64,000 nucleotides of DNA from positions 1 to 64,000 of the forward strand of contig CAIYGQ010000174.1 in assembly GCA_903925745.1 (NCBI GenBank), given 5' to 3'. The stretch comes from an uncultured Actinomycetes bacterium. GTDB lineage: Bacteria; Actinomycetota; Acidimicrobiia; Acidimicrobiales; Microtrichaceae. Under the pieces are notes generated by a model. That model ran no database searches and was not told the DNA's origin. It saw nothing but the letters and a program-made list of their open reading frames with translations. The translations under genes were made by a program, and so were the position numbers. This document shows positions 15,579 to 26,263 of this stretch, piece by piece (position 1 is the stretch's first letter; every line of letters begins with the position of its first letter).

Positions 15579-16547
15579 GTGGAACCAGCGCAGTTTCTCA
15601 CCAGCTCCGGCGTGCTCATCGTCGCCGGGAAGGGCGGCGTGGGCAAGACGACGGTGACGGCCGCACTGGCGGTGGCGGCATCGTCGGTGGGCCTGAGGGT
15701 GCTGGTCGTGGAGGTTGAGGGCAAGGAGTCCATGGCCTCGGCGTTCGAGACGGGGACGCTGACCTACGACGAGCAGGTGCTCGTCGACGCCGCCCGCGAC
15801 CACGCCGGCGTCCACGCCAGGACGGTGACCCCGGACGACGCACTCCTCGACTACCTGAACGAGCGGGGCCTGCAGCGGCTCTCGAAGCGGCTCGTGAGCA
15901 CCGGCCTGCTGGACGTGATCTCGACGGCGATCCCCGGGATCCGCGACATCCTCGTGCTCGGGAAGGTCAAGCAGCTCGAGCGATCCGGCACCTTCGACCT
16001 GGTCCTCGTCGACGCTCCCGCCGCCGGCCACGCGATCACGTTCCTCCGATCGGCGAGCGGCATCCTGGATGCCGTCGGGGTCGGCCCGATCAACGCCCAG
16101 GCCCGTGACGTCCAGGAGCTACTGAGCGACCCGGCCCGGTGCCGCGTCGTGCTGGTCACCGTGCCGGAGGAGACCCCCGTGAACGAACTCGTCGAGACCG
16201 CCTACAACCTGGAGGACCAGGTGGGCGTGGCGCTCGGACCGGTGGTGGTGAACGGGATCCACCCGGAGCTCGCCGGGCTGGACACCGACCCCGAGGAGGC
16301 GGCCCGCGACGCCGGCGTGGCGCTCGTCGAGGGCGAGGCCGAGGCGCTCCGGGAGGCAGCGGCCTTCCGTCGAGCCCGCACCCGGCTCCAGATCGAGCAG
16401 CTCGACCGCATGGCGGACCTGTTGCCGCTCCCCCAGCTGCGCCTCCCCGACCTGTTCACCTCCGACCTCGGTCGACAGGAGCTCGACACGCTGGCCGCGG
16501 CGCTCATCGAACAAGTGGTCGCGTTGCCGGAGACGGGCACACCGTGA
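15579..16547 (+). CDS. ArsA/GET3-like ATPase, first of a pair
   Basis: A 322-residue P-loop ATPase with deviant Walker A LIVAGKGGVGKTTVTAALA and the segment DLVLVDAPAAGHAITFLRS. No arsenite-binding cysteine cluster is evident and no ars genes are near, so arsenic resistance is not implied. The following gene is a second ArsA-like protein overlapping by GTGA, as in the mycobacterial Rv3679-Rv3680 pair, where the two probably form a heteromer. The start is GTG 15579, preceded by GAAGGGAC. Confidence 0.9.
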   Translation: MEPAQFLTSSGVLIVAGKGGVGKTTVTAALAVAASSVGLRVLVVEVEGKESMASAFETGTLTYDEQVLVDAARDHAGVHARTVTPDDALLDYLNERGLQRLSKRLVSTGLLDVISTAIPGIRDILVLGKVKQLERSGTFDLVLVDAPAAGHAITFLRSASGILDAVGVGPINAQARDVQELLSDPARCRVVLVTVPEETPVNELVETAYNLEDQVGVALGPVVVNGIHPELAGLDTDPEEAARDAGVALVEGEAEALREAAAFRRARTRLQIEQLDRMADLLPLPQLRLPDLFTSDLGRQELDTLAAALIEQVVALPETGTP

Positions 16548-17683
16548 CCGGCGACGACCTGACCGACGTCATCGACCGCAGCCACGTTGTTGTGTGCTGC
16601 GGCTCGGGCGGCGTGGGCAAGACGACGACGGCGGCGGTGGTGGCGCTGGAGGCGGCCCGCCGCGGCCGGCGGTCGGTCGTGGTGACGATCGACCCCGCCC
16701 GACGGCTGGCGAACGCGCTGGGCCTGGAGGGTCTGAGCGACACCGCGTCGACGATCCCGGGCGACTGGGCCGGTGAGATGCAGGCGCTGATGCTCGACAC
16801 GAAGTCGACCTTCGACGGGCTCGTCAGGCGTTACGCCGCCGACGACGACCAGGCCCGGGCCATCCTGACCAACACGTTCTACGAGAACATCTCGGGCTCG
16901 CTGTCGGGCACCCAGGAGTACATGGCCTCGGAGAAGCTCTACGAGCTTGCGGTGGAGTCCGACTACGACCTGGTGGTCGTCGACACCCCTCCGACCCGGA
17001 ACGCCCTGGACTTCATCGACGCACCCCAGCGCCTGGCCCGGTTCCTGGACCACCGCATCTACAAGATCCTGGTGAGCCCGTCACGGGGACCGATCCGGGC
17101 CGTGAACCTGGCGGCGGCGGCCGTCACGCGATCGCTCGCCAAGGTGGTCGGAGCCGACGTCATCAGCGACGCCATCGCCTTCTTCCAGGCGTTCGAGGGC
17201 ATGGAGGAGGGATTCGCGCGACGGGCCGAGCGGGTGGACCACCTGCTCCGCGAGCCCACGACGGCGTTCCTGCTCGTCGCCTCACCCAAGGCCGACACCG
17301 TCGCCGAGGCCGGCTACTTCGCCGACCGGCTGTCGGACCTGGGCATCGACGTCCGCGGACTGATCGTCAACCGCATGCAGCCGGCCTTCGAGTTCCGCAC
17401 GGACCGACCGGAGCTGACCGGGACCGCCGTCCGGGCGCGGGCATCGACGCTGACGGGCACCGACCTGGGCGACCTGTACGCGTGCCTGGCCGACGCCCGC
17501 CAGCTCGCCGCCGCCGAGGATCAGCACCTGCGGGGGCTGGCGGAACGGGTCGCTCCAGCGCCCGTCGTGCGGGTGCCGATCCAACCGGTCGAGGTCACCG
17601 ACCTGGGCGCGCTGCACGGACTGGCCGACCTGATGTTCGCCAACGGTGGACCCGATGGCGGCGGCAGGACCGGGCGCAGCTAG
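16544..17683 (+). CDS. ArsA/GET3-like ATPase, second of a pair
   Basis: 379 residues from GTG 16544, which overlaps the previous stop (GTGA). It carries Walker A CCGSGGVGKTTTAAVVALEAA, the switch region VVTIDPARRLANALGL and DLVVVDTPPTRNALDFIDAP. The frame upstream of 16544 in the ORF track is a shadow of the first ATPase. With its partner it probably forms an ATPase acting on membrane or client proteins; the substrate is unknown. The neighbouring WhiB gene fits a redox-stress setting described for mycobacterial homologues. Confidence 0.9.
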   Translation: MTGDDLTDVIDRSHVVVCCGSGGVGKTTTAAVVALEAARRGRRSVVVTIDPARRLANALGLEGLSDTASTIPGDWAGEMQALMLDTKSTFDGLVRRYAADDDQARAILTNTFYENISGSLSGTQEYMASEKLYELAVESDYDLVVVDTPPTRNALDFIDAPQRLARFLDHRIYKILVSPSRGPIRAVNLAAAAVTRSLAKVVGADVISDAIAFFQAFEGMEEGFARRAERVDHLLREPTTAFLLVASPKADTVAEAGYFADRLSDLGIDVRGLIVNRMQPAFEFRTDRPELTGTAVRARASTLTGTDLGDLYACLADARQLAAAEDQHLRGLAERVAPAPVVRVPIQPVEVTDLGALHGLADLMFANGGPDGGGRTGRS

Positions 17684-17693
17684 CCTCGCCACC

Positions 17694-18080
17694 GTGCGGA
17701 CGATCCTGCTGGCCAGCGACGACGACGCCCTGGTGGCCGAGGTCGACGCCGCGCTCGTCGACGACGACACCCGCCTCGCCGTGGTGAAGGCCGGACGGGA
17801 CGTGGCCGACGCAGTCGTGGAGGTCGGCTGCGACCTGGTGGTGCTCGACCTGCAGATCGGCAACATGGGCGGCATGGCCGCGTGCCGCCACCTGCGGCTG
17901 GAGTCGGGGGCCGGCCGGATCCCGGACCAGCGGATCATCCTCCTGCTCGACCGGGCCGCCGACGCCCTCCTGGCCCACCAGAGTGGCGCGGACGCCCACC
18001 TGGTGAAGCCCCTCGACGCCCTCCGACTCCAGGACACCGTGGCCGAGGTCCTCGCCGACCGTCGATCGGTCGGGGCCTGA
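17694..18080 (+). CDS. Single-domain response regulator receiver
   Basis: 128 residues from GTG 17694. A CheY-like fold with the acidic pocket (LLASDDDALV), phospho-acceptor Asp in DLVVLDLQIGNMGG and conserved Lys in HLVKPLDALRLQ. There is no output domain, so it probably acts by protein-protein interaction or as a phospho-relay. It follows the second ArsA-like gene by 10 bp and precedes tRNA-Pro. No kinase gene lies nearby. Confidence 0.85.
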   Translation: MRTILLASDDDALVAEVDAALVDDDTRLAVVKAGRDVADAVVEVGCDLVVLDLQIGNMGGMAACRHLRLESGAGRIPDQRIILLLDRAADALLAHQSGADAHLVKPLDALRLQDTVAEVLADRRSVGA

Positions 18081-18112
18081 GCGCTCCGCTGTTCCCTGCT
18101 GCCGCCTGCGGT

Positions 18113-18118
18113 TACGAT
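18113..18118 (+). promoter_or_regulatory. Candidate -10 box of tRNA-Pro
   Basis: TACGAT ends 10 bp before the mature tRNA 5' end. No convincing -35 is seen at the usual distance. Confidence 0.35.
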
Positions 18119-18128
18119 GACCGCCCCA

Positions 18129-18205
18129 CGGGTGGTGGCGCAGTTTGGCAGCGCGCCTCGTTCGGGACGAGGAGGCCGGGAGTTCAAATCTCCCCCACCC
18201 GACCA
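18129..18205 (+). tRNA. tRNA-Pro (anticodon CGG), CCA encoded
   Basis: A 77-nt cloverleaf. The acceptor stem CGGGTGG pairs with CCACCCG, followed by discriminator A and an encoded CCA. The anticodon arm is cctcg-ttcggga-cgagg (anticodon CGG, reading CCG) and the T arm contains gttcaaatc. Confidence 0.95.
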
Positions 18206-18211
18206 TCGTCA

Positions 18212-18240
18212 GGCACCCGGTCCGCAGCGGGCCGGGTGCC
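18212..18240 (+). terminator. Hairpin downstream of tRNA-Pro
   Basis: A perfect 9-bp stem GGCACCCGG/CCGGGTGCC with an 11-nt loop begins 6 bp after the tRNA. There is no T-run, which is common for high-GC actinobacterial terminators. Confidence 0.65.
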
Positions 18241-18332
18241 GACGTCGGCGACCCGGCACCGGGTGACGAGCGCCACGCCGGGTTCCGGGCCACAGTTGTC
18301 AAGACAAACCCCGACGCGCCCGATACCGAACC

Positions 18333-18860
18333 GTGACCAGTGACTCTCCCCCCCGAAACCCGGAGCCCTCGGTGCTCGGGCGCGTCCGGCGGTGGGTGGT
18401 CGTCATCGCCACGTTGCTCGGCATCGGGGTGCTCAGCGGCGCGCTGACGTCCTGTGTGACGCCGGCGGTCAGGCCGGCCGCCACGCTCGAGAGCACGGCG
18501 GCCGATCGGACAGCGGTGCGGGATCTGATCAACGCGAGCCGGGCCCAGAACCGGCTCGGACTCCTGGCTCCCAACCCGATCCTGGACCTCAAGGCCGACA
18601 TGTGGGCGCAGTACCTGCGGGGGATCTGCGCGCTCAAGCACTCGAGGCTCGCGGACGGCGCCCCCCCGGGTTGGCGGAAGCTCGGCGAGAACGTCGGCAA
18701 GGGCGGCACCATCCCGCAGATCCACGAGGCCTACCTGCGCTCGCCGTCGCACCGGGCCAACATCCTCGACGGGTCCTTCACCCAGGTCGGGACCGCTGCG
18801 GTGTGGGGCAACTGCGGGGGCTACCGCACCGTGTTCACGGTCCAGGAGTTCATGAAGTGA
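18333..18860 (+). CDS. CAP (SCP/PR-1) domain lipoprotein
   Basis: 175 residues: a short cytoplasmic N-terminus, a hydrophobic signal (WVVVIATLLGIGVLSGAL) and lipobox LTSC (Cys41), then a CAP domain (residues ~58-175: VRDLINASRAQNRLG ... LKADMWAQYLRGICALKHS ... RKLGENVG ... HRANILDGSFTQVGTAAVWG). Bacterial CAP proteins of this type are secreted and of unclear function. The start is GTG 18333. It precedes a MazG-like gene on the same strand. Confidence 0.87.
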   Translation: MTSDSPPRNPEPSVLGRVRRWVVVIATLLGIGVLSGALTSCVTPAVRPAATLESTAADRTAVRDLINASRAQNRLGLLAPNPILDLKADMWAQYLRGICALKHSRLADGAPPGWRKLGENVGKGGTIPQIHEAYLRSPSHRANILDGSFTQVGTAAVWGNCGGYRTVFTVQEFMK

Positions 18861-18894
18861 TCCTGCCGGGCGGGCCGTGTGCGAGGCTGCGCCC

Positions 18895-19149
18895 GTGGAG
18901 ATCGCCGACTTCCAGCAGTTGATGGAGGATCTCTACGGCCCGGGTGACCGGGAGCGCGGGATCCCCTCGACGGTGGCCTGGCTCTGCGAGGAGACCGGGG
19001 AGCTGGCCCAGGCGGTCCGCAAGGGGTCGGTGGAGGACCAGCTCCACGAGCTCGGAGACGTGCTGGCCTGGTTGGCGTCGCTCGCCAACCAGCTGGGGCT
19101 CTCGTTGCAGGACGCGGCCCAGCGCTACGTCGACGATCCGCCGGCCTGA
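18895..19149 (+). CDS. MazG-like nucleotide pyrophosphohydrolase
   Basis: An 84-residue all-helical protein of the small MazG/RS21-C6 group, which hydrolyses nucleoside triphosphates to monophosphates. The metal-binding helix pair is visible as WLCEETGELAQAVRKG and LHELGDVLAWLASLANQLG. The start is placed at GTG 18895 because GAGG lies 8 nt upstream; the ORF track begins at 18877. It converges on asd. Confidence 0.82.
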   Translation: MEIADFQQLMEDLYGPGDRERGIPSTVAWLCEETGELAQAVRKGSVEDQLHELGDVLAWLASLANQLGLSLQDAAQRYVDDPPA

Positions 19150-19197
19150 TCCGCGGGCCCGGCCGTTCCGGGGGGTCCCGATGAACCCCGCCCGAGG

Positions 19198-21534
<2,337 letters not shown>

Positions 21535-21596
21535 CGCCGACCGCAGGCGACCTGGGCTGACCCGGCTCACGTCGACCGGGTCCGCGACGACCGGGA

Positions 21597-22820
21597 TCAG
21601 AACGTGGCGCGGTCCAGCTCGAAGGCGTCGTGGAGCACCTGGACCGCACGGTCGGCGGCATCCTCGGCGATCACGCACGAGATCCGGATCGCCGAGGTCG
21701 AGATCATCTCGATGTTGATGTCGTTGGCGGCGAGCACCTCGAACATCGTCGCAGCGACTCCCGGGTTGGACTTCATCCCGGCCCCGATCACCGAGACCTT
21801 CGCGATGTGGTGGTCCGACAGCACCGTCGTCGACCCCGTGTCGCCGCGCTGCTCCTCGCAGACCTGCACGGCGCGGTCCAGGTCGGTGTGCGGCACCGTG
21901 AACGAGATGTCGGTGACCCCGGCCGCCGAGACGTTCTGGACGATCATGTCCACGTTCACCTCGGCGTCGGCGAGCTCGCGGAACAACCGGGCCGCCACGC
22001 CGGGCCGGTCCGGGACCCCGGCGACGGTGACCTTGGCCTCGGACGAGTCGGCCACGACCGACCGGATCAACGCTGCTTCCATCTCAGGGTCCTCCTCGAC
22101 GATCCAGGTGCCCGGTTCCCACGTGAACGCCGACCGGACGTGCAGCGGCACACCGTGACGGTGCGCGTACTCGACGGAACGCATGGCGGGCTTGGGGCAA
22201 CCGGCGGCGGTCATCTCGAGCATCTCGTCGAAGGTGATGCTCTGCATGCGTCGGGCGGCACTGACGACCCGCGGGTCGGTGGTGAACACCCCCGACACGT
22301 CCGTGTAGAGCTCACAGGCGTCGGCACCGAGCGCCTTGGCCAGCGCGACGGCCGTCGTGTCCGAGCCGCCGCGACCGAGGAAGGTGACGTCGTGGTCGGT
22401 CGACACACCCTGGGACCCGGCCACGACCGGGACCCGGCCCTGGTCCAGAGCGGCGCGTATGCGCTCGGCGCCGACCTCCAGGATCCGGGCGTTCCGATGG
22501 TTGGTGTCGGTGACGAACCCGGCCTGACTCCCCGTGTAGCTGCCGGACGGCACGCCGATCGCCTCCAGGGCCATGGCGACCAGGGCGATCGCCTTGCGCT
22601 CCCCGGCTGTCACGAGCATGTCCATCTCCCGGCCCGGAAGGTCCTCGGACACCTCGGCGGCCAGGCGCAGCAGGTCGTCGGTCTCCTTGCCCATGGCCGA
22701 GACGACCAGCACGACCTGGTCGCCTCGCCGGTGCGAACGCGCGACCTGGTCGGCCACCGTCCGGATCCGCTCCGCGTCCGCGACCGACGTCCCGCCGAAC
22801 TTCTGGACCAACAACGCCAC
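21597..22820 (-). CDS. lysC: Aspartate kinase
   Basis: Phosphorylates aspartate at the start of the lysine/threonine/methionine/DAP pathway. 407 residues from GTG 22820 (VALLVQKFGGTSVADAERI). Catalytic motifs KFGGTS and GRGGSDTTAVALA are present, and two C-terminal ACT domains (about 265-400; VTVAGVPDRPGVAARLF and VSVIGAGMKSNPGVAATMF) imply feedback control by lysine and/or threonine. The ORF-track extension to 23312 is not supported. asd lies downstream on the same strand, separated by hemW. Confidence 0.96.
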   Translation of the reverse strand: MALLVQKFGGTSVADAERIRTVADQVARSHRRGDQVVLVVSAMGKETDDLLRLAAEVSEDLPGREMDMLVTAGERKAIALVAMALEAIGVPSGSYTGSQAGFVTDTNHRNARILEVGAERIRAALDQGRVPVVAGSQGVSTDHDVTFLGRGGSDTTAVALAKALGADACELYTDVSGVFTTDPRVVSAARRMQSITFDEMLEMTAAGCPKPAMRSVEYAHRHGVPLHVRSAFTWEPGTWIVEEDPEMEAALIRSVVADSSEAKVTVAGVPDRPGVAARLFRELADAEVNVDMIVQNVSAAGVTDISFTVPHTDLDRAVQVCEEQRGDTGSTTVLSDHHIAKVSVIGAGMKSNPGVAATMFEVLAANDINIEMISTSAIRISCVIAEDAADRAVQVLHDAFELDRATF

Positions 22821-22935
22821 GGCCCGAACGCTACACGGCGGCCCCGGGACGACCGCAGGGCCTCGTCCGCAGCGGCCGACGTCACGGCCGAGCTCGCGGC
22901 CGGGGCGGTGGCGACCGACGCTACGCTCACCGGCC

Positions 22936-23808
22936 GTGGGGACCAGCGCCGAGAAGCACGCACGCCAGAAGCAGGGTCGGACCGCCCGCGTCCAGCAGGC
23001 CCGCAAGCAGCTCACCCGCCAGCAGCGCAAGCAGCGGGTCGTGACCGTGGTCGGCATCGTGCTCGCCGCCGCCCTGCTGCTGAGCGTCGCCGCCATGCTC
23101 GTCCAGGACTCCAGCCCGACCCCGTCGGACGGATCGACGACCACGACGACCACGACGACGACCCCGGAGCAGACCACCACGACCGTCGACACGGGAGCTG
23201 CGCTCCCGGCGCCGCCCGAGGGGATCACGCTCACGCAGGCGACACCGTGCCCGCCCGCCGAAGGATCCCAGAAGCGGGTCCAGAAGTTCGCCGGACCGCC
23301 GCCGACGTGCATCGACCCGGCGGCGACCTACACCGCCGAGGTCACCACCAACAAGGGCACGTTCACGATGCAGCTCGACCCGGCCGCGGCACCCGTCGCC
23401 AGCAACAACTTCGTGGTGCTCAGCCGGTACCGGTTCTTCGACGGCGTCGCCTTCCACCGCATCGTTCCCGGCTTCGTCATCCAGGGCGGTGACGGCGATG
23501 GCGAGCCCTGGGGCAACAACGACCTGGGCTACACCTTCGGCGACGAGCTCCCGAGCGGACCCGAGGCCTACACCGACTACTCACTCGCGATGGCCAACGC
23601 CGGTCCGGCGACCAACGGCAGCCAGTTCTTCGTGGTCCTGCCGGGCGGAGGCCAACAGCTCAACCCGGCCAACTACAGCCGCTTCGGCGAGGTCATCTCG
23701 GGCCGCGAGGTCATCGACGCGATCGGAGCGCTCGGCAACGAGAACCAGGAGCCGACGGAACCGGTCGTGATCGAGTCGGTCAGGATCACCGAGACCCCGG
23801 CCGCCTGA
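22936..23808 (+). CDS. Membrane-anchored cyclophilin-type peptidyl-prolyl isomerase
   Basis: 290 residues from GTG 22936. A basic cytoplasmic N-terminus rich in Gln/Arg/Lys, one transmembrane helix (VVTVVGIVLAAALLLSVAAML), a Thr-rich linker (nine consecutive Thr), then a cyclophilin domain: FHRIVPGFVIQGGD, TNGSQFFVVLPGG and the FGEVISGREVIDAI helix. It probably assists folding of secreted proteins outside the membrane. It diverges from the aspartokinase gene and converges on a peptidase S51-like gene. Confidence 0.92.
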   Translation: MGTSAEKHARQKQGRTARVQQARKQLTRQQRKQRVVTVVGIVLAAALLLSVAAMLVQDSSPTPSDGSTTTTTTTTTPEQTTTTVDTGAALPAPPEGITLTQATPCPPAEGSQKRVQKFAGPPPTCIDPAATYTAEVTTNKGTFTMQLDPAAAPVASNNFVVLSRYRFFDGVAFHRIVPGFVIQGGDGDGEPWGNNDLGYTFGDELPSGPEAYTDYSLAMANAGPATNGSQFFVVLPGGGQQLNPANYSRFGEVISGREVIDAIGALGNENQEPTEPVVIESVRITETPAA

Positions 23809-23820
23809 GGCGGAACCGGC

Positions 23821-23841
23821 GGCGACCCGGGCGCGGTCGCC
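23821..23841. terminator. Hairpin between convergent genes
   Basis: GGCGACC-cgggcgc-GGTCGCC, a perfect 7-bp stem with a 7-nt loop, lies between the cyclophilin stop and the opposing gene's stop. It is a likely bidirectional terminator. Confidence 0.55.
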
Positions 23842-23845
23842 GGGC

Positions 23846-24529
23846 TCAGCGCTCGAGCGCGGCGTTGAGCACCCGGGGGAGGGCGTCCAGGTCGACACGG
23901 CGACCGGCCAGGAACACCTGTACCTCACCGTCGCCGACCACGGTCCACTCACCCGGACCGCCGTGCACCAGCGCCGTCGCCTCGTCGATGCCGACGACCG
24001 GCAGGTCCGGCGGTGCCAACTCCACGGTGCGGTGCCACTTGTCGGGTGACCAGCGGTTCCGCCGGGGCACGAACGTCGCCGTCGTGACGAGCTCGAGCCC
24101 GACGGTGAAGGCGCCCCCACGGCTGTCGACCATGTGGGTGCACACCACCGACGTGGCCTCACCGGCCACGGCGACCACGGCACCGTTGTCCCAGGCCGCG
24201 ACGAGCGCGTCGAGCAGCGGCGTGTCCTTCAGCACCGACCGGAGGTGCATCGGGGAACCGCTCGAGACGTAGACGGCGGACGCACCGGCGACGGCGGCCG
24301 CGGCCTCGGGCAGCATCGCCTGGGCCCGTCGGTAGACGTCCAGCACGCGCACCTGCACGCCGAGCGGATCCAGGTGGGAGCGGGCCCGGTCGATGGCGAG
24401 CTCGGGTCGCTCGTAGGCGAGTGCCGCCGGGACGACCAGGACGTCACCGAGACCTGCGAGCAGGTCGGCGTCGAAGGTGCACGCGTCGGTCCACTCTCCA
24501 CCACCCACCAGGGCCAGCGTGCCGCTCAT
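23846..24529 (-). CDS. Peptidase S51/cyanophycinase-like protein
   Basis: 227 residues from ATG 24529. It has a class-I-glutamine-amidotransferase-like fold: the N-terminal LALVGGGEW, the nucleophile-elbow region AVYVSSGSPMHL, and VAVAGEATSVVCTHMVD with Ser/His candidates. Members cleave peptides such as Asp-X or cyanophycin dipeptides. The exact GTSAGA nucleophile motif is altered here (AGEATS), so activity is uncertain. It diverges from the hydroxyacyl-CoA dehydrogenase gene. Confidence 0.72.
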   Translation of the reverse strand: MSGTLALVGGGEWTDACTFDADLLAGLGDVLVVPAALAYERPELAIDRARSHLDPLGVQVRVLDVYRRAQAMLPEAAAAVAGASAVYVSSGSPMHLRSVLKDTPLLDALVAAWDNGAVVAVAGEATSVVCTHMVDSRGGAFTVGLELVTTATFVPRRNRWSPDKWHRTVELAPPDLPVVGIDEATALVHGGPGEWTVVGDGEVQVFLAGRRVDLDALPRVLNAALER

Positions 24530-24707
24530 GCTCGTCGTGCTCCTCCGTGCGGCACCGCCACCCGGGGGAGTTCGGCGGTGCGGGCGACAGCCTGTCACGC
24601 GGCCCGACGACCGGGCCATCCCGTCACGCACCGTTGCGCCGTGCGACGCGCGGTCGTCCGAACCCCGGCTTGGGGCGTGGATCGGCTCGCTCGCTAGCAT
24701 CGCCGCC

Positions 24708-25562
24708 ATGACGATCCAACGTGTGGGCATCCTCGGCAGCGGCATCATGGGTTCGGGCATCGCGGAGGTGGCCGCCAAGTCGGGCCACTCCGTGGTCCTG
24801 CGGTCCCGACAGCAGGCGACCGCCGACGCAATGCTGGCCTCGCTCGAGAAGTCCCTGGCCAAGCAGGTCGAGCGGGGCAAGCTCGAGCAGTCGGCCGCCG
24901 ACGAGGTGCGGGCGCGCGTCTCTGCGACCGACGACCTGTCCGCCGTCGCCGACTGCGACCTGGTCATCGAGTCGGTCGTCGAGGACCTGGATGTGAAGCG
25001 GGCGCTGTTCGCCGAACTCGACGGGATCTGTGGCGAGTCGACGATCCTCGCCACCAACACCTCGACGCTGCCGGTGGTGGAGATGGCGGTCGCGACGAAC
25101 CGCCCGCAGAACGTCTGCGGCGTGCACTTCTTCAACCCCGCACCCGCCATGGCCCTCGTCGAGATCGTCCGACCCCTGACGGCCTCGGACGAGACCATCG
25201 CCGCCTGCCGGGCCTTCGCCGAGGCCTGCGGCAAGTCGCCGGTCGAGGTGAAGGACCGGGCCGGCTTCATCGTCAACGCCCTGTTGTTCCCGTACCTGAA
25301 CAACGCCGTCCGCATGCTCGAGAACGGCACGGCGAGCGCCGAGGACATCGACGCCGCCATGAAGGGTGGGTGCGGGTTCCCCATGGGACCACTCGCCCTG
25401 CTCGACCTGGTGGGTCTGGACACGTCGGTGGCGATCCTGGACGCGCTCTACGACGAGTTCCGCGACCCGAACTACGCCGCCATGCCGGTGCTGCGGCGCA
25501 TGGTCGCGGCCGGCCAGCTCGGTCGGAAGTCGGGCGCCGGCTTCTACGACTACTCGCGCTGA
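24708..25562 (+). CDS. 3-hydroxybutyryl-CoA dehydrogenase
   Basis: 284 residues from ATG 24708. NAD-binding Rossmann motif VGILGSGIMGSGIA, VIESVVEDLDVKRALF, and the catalytic His in GVHFFNPAPAMALVEIV with Glu; the C-terminal dimer domain has AGFIVNALLFPYLNNAVRMLE. It oxidises 3-hydroxyacyl-CoA (or reduces acetoacetyl-CoA) in short-chain fatty acid or butanoate metabolism. No thiolase or crotonase gene is adjacent. Confidence 0.94.
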   Translation: MTIQRVGILGSGIMGSGIAEVAAKSGHSVVLRSRQQATADAMLASLEKSLAKQVERGKLEQSAADEVRARVSATDDLSAVADCDLVIESVVEDLDVKRALFAELDGICGESTILATNTSTLPVVEMAVATNRPQNVCGVHFFNPAPAMALVEIVRPLTASDETIAACRAFAEACGKSPVEVKDRAGFIVNALLFPYLNNAVRMLENGTASAEDIDAAMKGGCGFPMGPLALLDLVGLDTSVAILDALYDEFRDPNYAAMPVLRRMVAAGQLGRKSGAGFYDYSR

Positions 25563-26251
25563 GGTCCACCCCCTCGCCGGTCGAGCCGCCGCCGAGTCGC
25601 TGGGCGTTCCCGGATCCGCTCGACGGGCCGGGCGACGGCCCCGTGGTGCTCGGCGGGGACCTGGAGGCGGGAACCCTGCTCGCCGCCTACCGGACCGGGC
25701 TGTTCCCGATGCCGGTCGGCCGTCGGGACCTGGCCTGGTTCTCGCCCGACCCCCGGGCGGTCCTGCCCGCCCGGGGCGTCCACGTGTCCCGCTCGCTCCG
25801 ACGGGTCCTGGGCCGCTTCGATGTCACCACCGACCGCCGGTTCGAGGACGTGGTGCGCGCCTGCGGTGACCCGGCCCGACCCCACGGCTGGATCGACGGG
25901 CGCATCGTGGAGGCCTACGTGCGGCTGCACGAACTCGGCTGGGCGCACAGCGTGGAGGTCTGGCGTGACGGCGAGCTCGCCGGCGGCCTGTACGGCGTGG
26001 CGATCGGGGGGCTGTTCGCCGCCGAGTCGATGTTCCACCACGTGCGGGATGCGTCCAAGGTCGCCGTCGTGGCCGCGGACCGGATCGTCTCCAGTGCGAC
26101 CGGGACGCTGTTCGACGTCCAGTGGCAGACGCCCCACCTGGCATCCCTGGGCGTGGTCGAGGTGCCCCGGCGTCGGTACCTGGACCTGCTCGGCGTCGCC
26201 TGCACCGCCCCCGGACCCGACTGGGACCGCCCGGTCCGACTGCGCGACTGA
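25559..26251 (+). CDS. aat: Leucyl/phenylalanyl-tRNA--protein transferase; start uncertain
   Basis: Adds Leu or Phe to N-terminal Arg/Lys of proteins, marking them for ClpS/ClpAP in the N-degron pathway. Family motifs: WAFPDP, VVLGGDLEAGTLLAAYRTGLFPM, the WFSPDPRAVLP loop, GWIDGRIVEAYVRLHELGWAHSVEVW and GGLYGVAIGGLFAAESMFHH. No ATG, GTG or TTG lies at the right place. The nearest in-frame upstream one (25370) overlaps the previous gene by 193 bp, and the next downstream GTG (25642) would cut off FPDP. A CTG at 25559, inside the previous stop, is used here as a tentative start. Confidence 0.88.
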   Translation: MRSTPSPVEPPPSRWAFPDPLDGPGDGPVVLGGDLEAGTLLAAYRTGLFPMPVGRRDLAWFSPDPRAVLPARGVHVSRSLRRVLGRFDVTTDRRFEDVVRACGDPARPHGWIDGRIVEAYVRLHELGWAHSVEVWRDGELAGGLYGVAIGGLFAAESMFHHVRDASKVAVVAADRIVSSATGTLFDVQWQTPHLASLGVVEVPRRRYLDLLGVACTAPGPDWDRPVRLRD

Positions 26252-26263
26252 CCGGGCGGCGCC

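Noticed and set aside
15579-17683. Arsenic-resistance operon
   Set aside because: The ArsA-like proteins lack an evident arsenite-binding cysteine cluster and there is no arsB, arsC or arsR gene.
18129-18240. tRNA-Pro considered as an integration (att) site
   Set aside because: No integrase gene and no repeat of the tRNA 3' end is seen nearby.
21630-23492. 620-aa plus-strand ORF
   Set aside because: Shadow over the aspartokinase and cyclophilin genes, which have clear family motifs.
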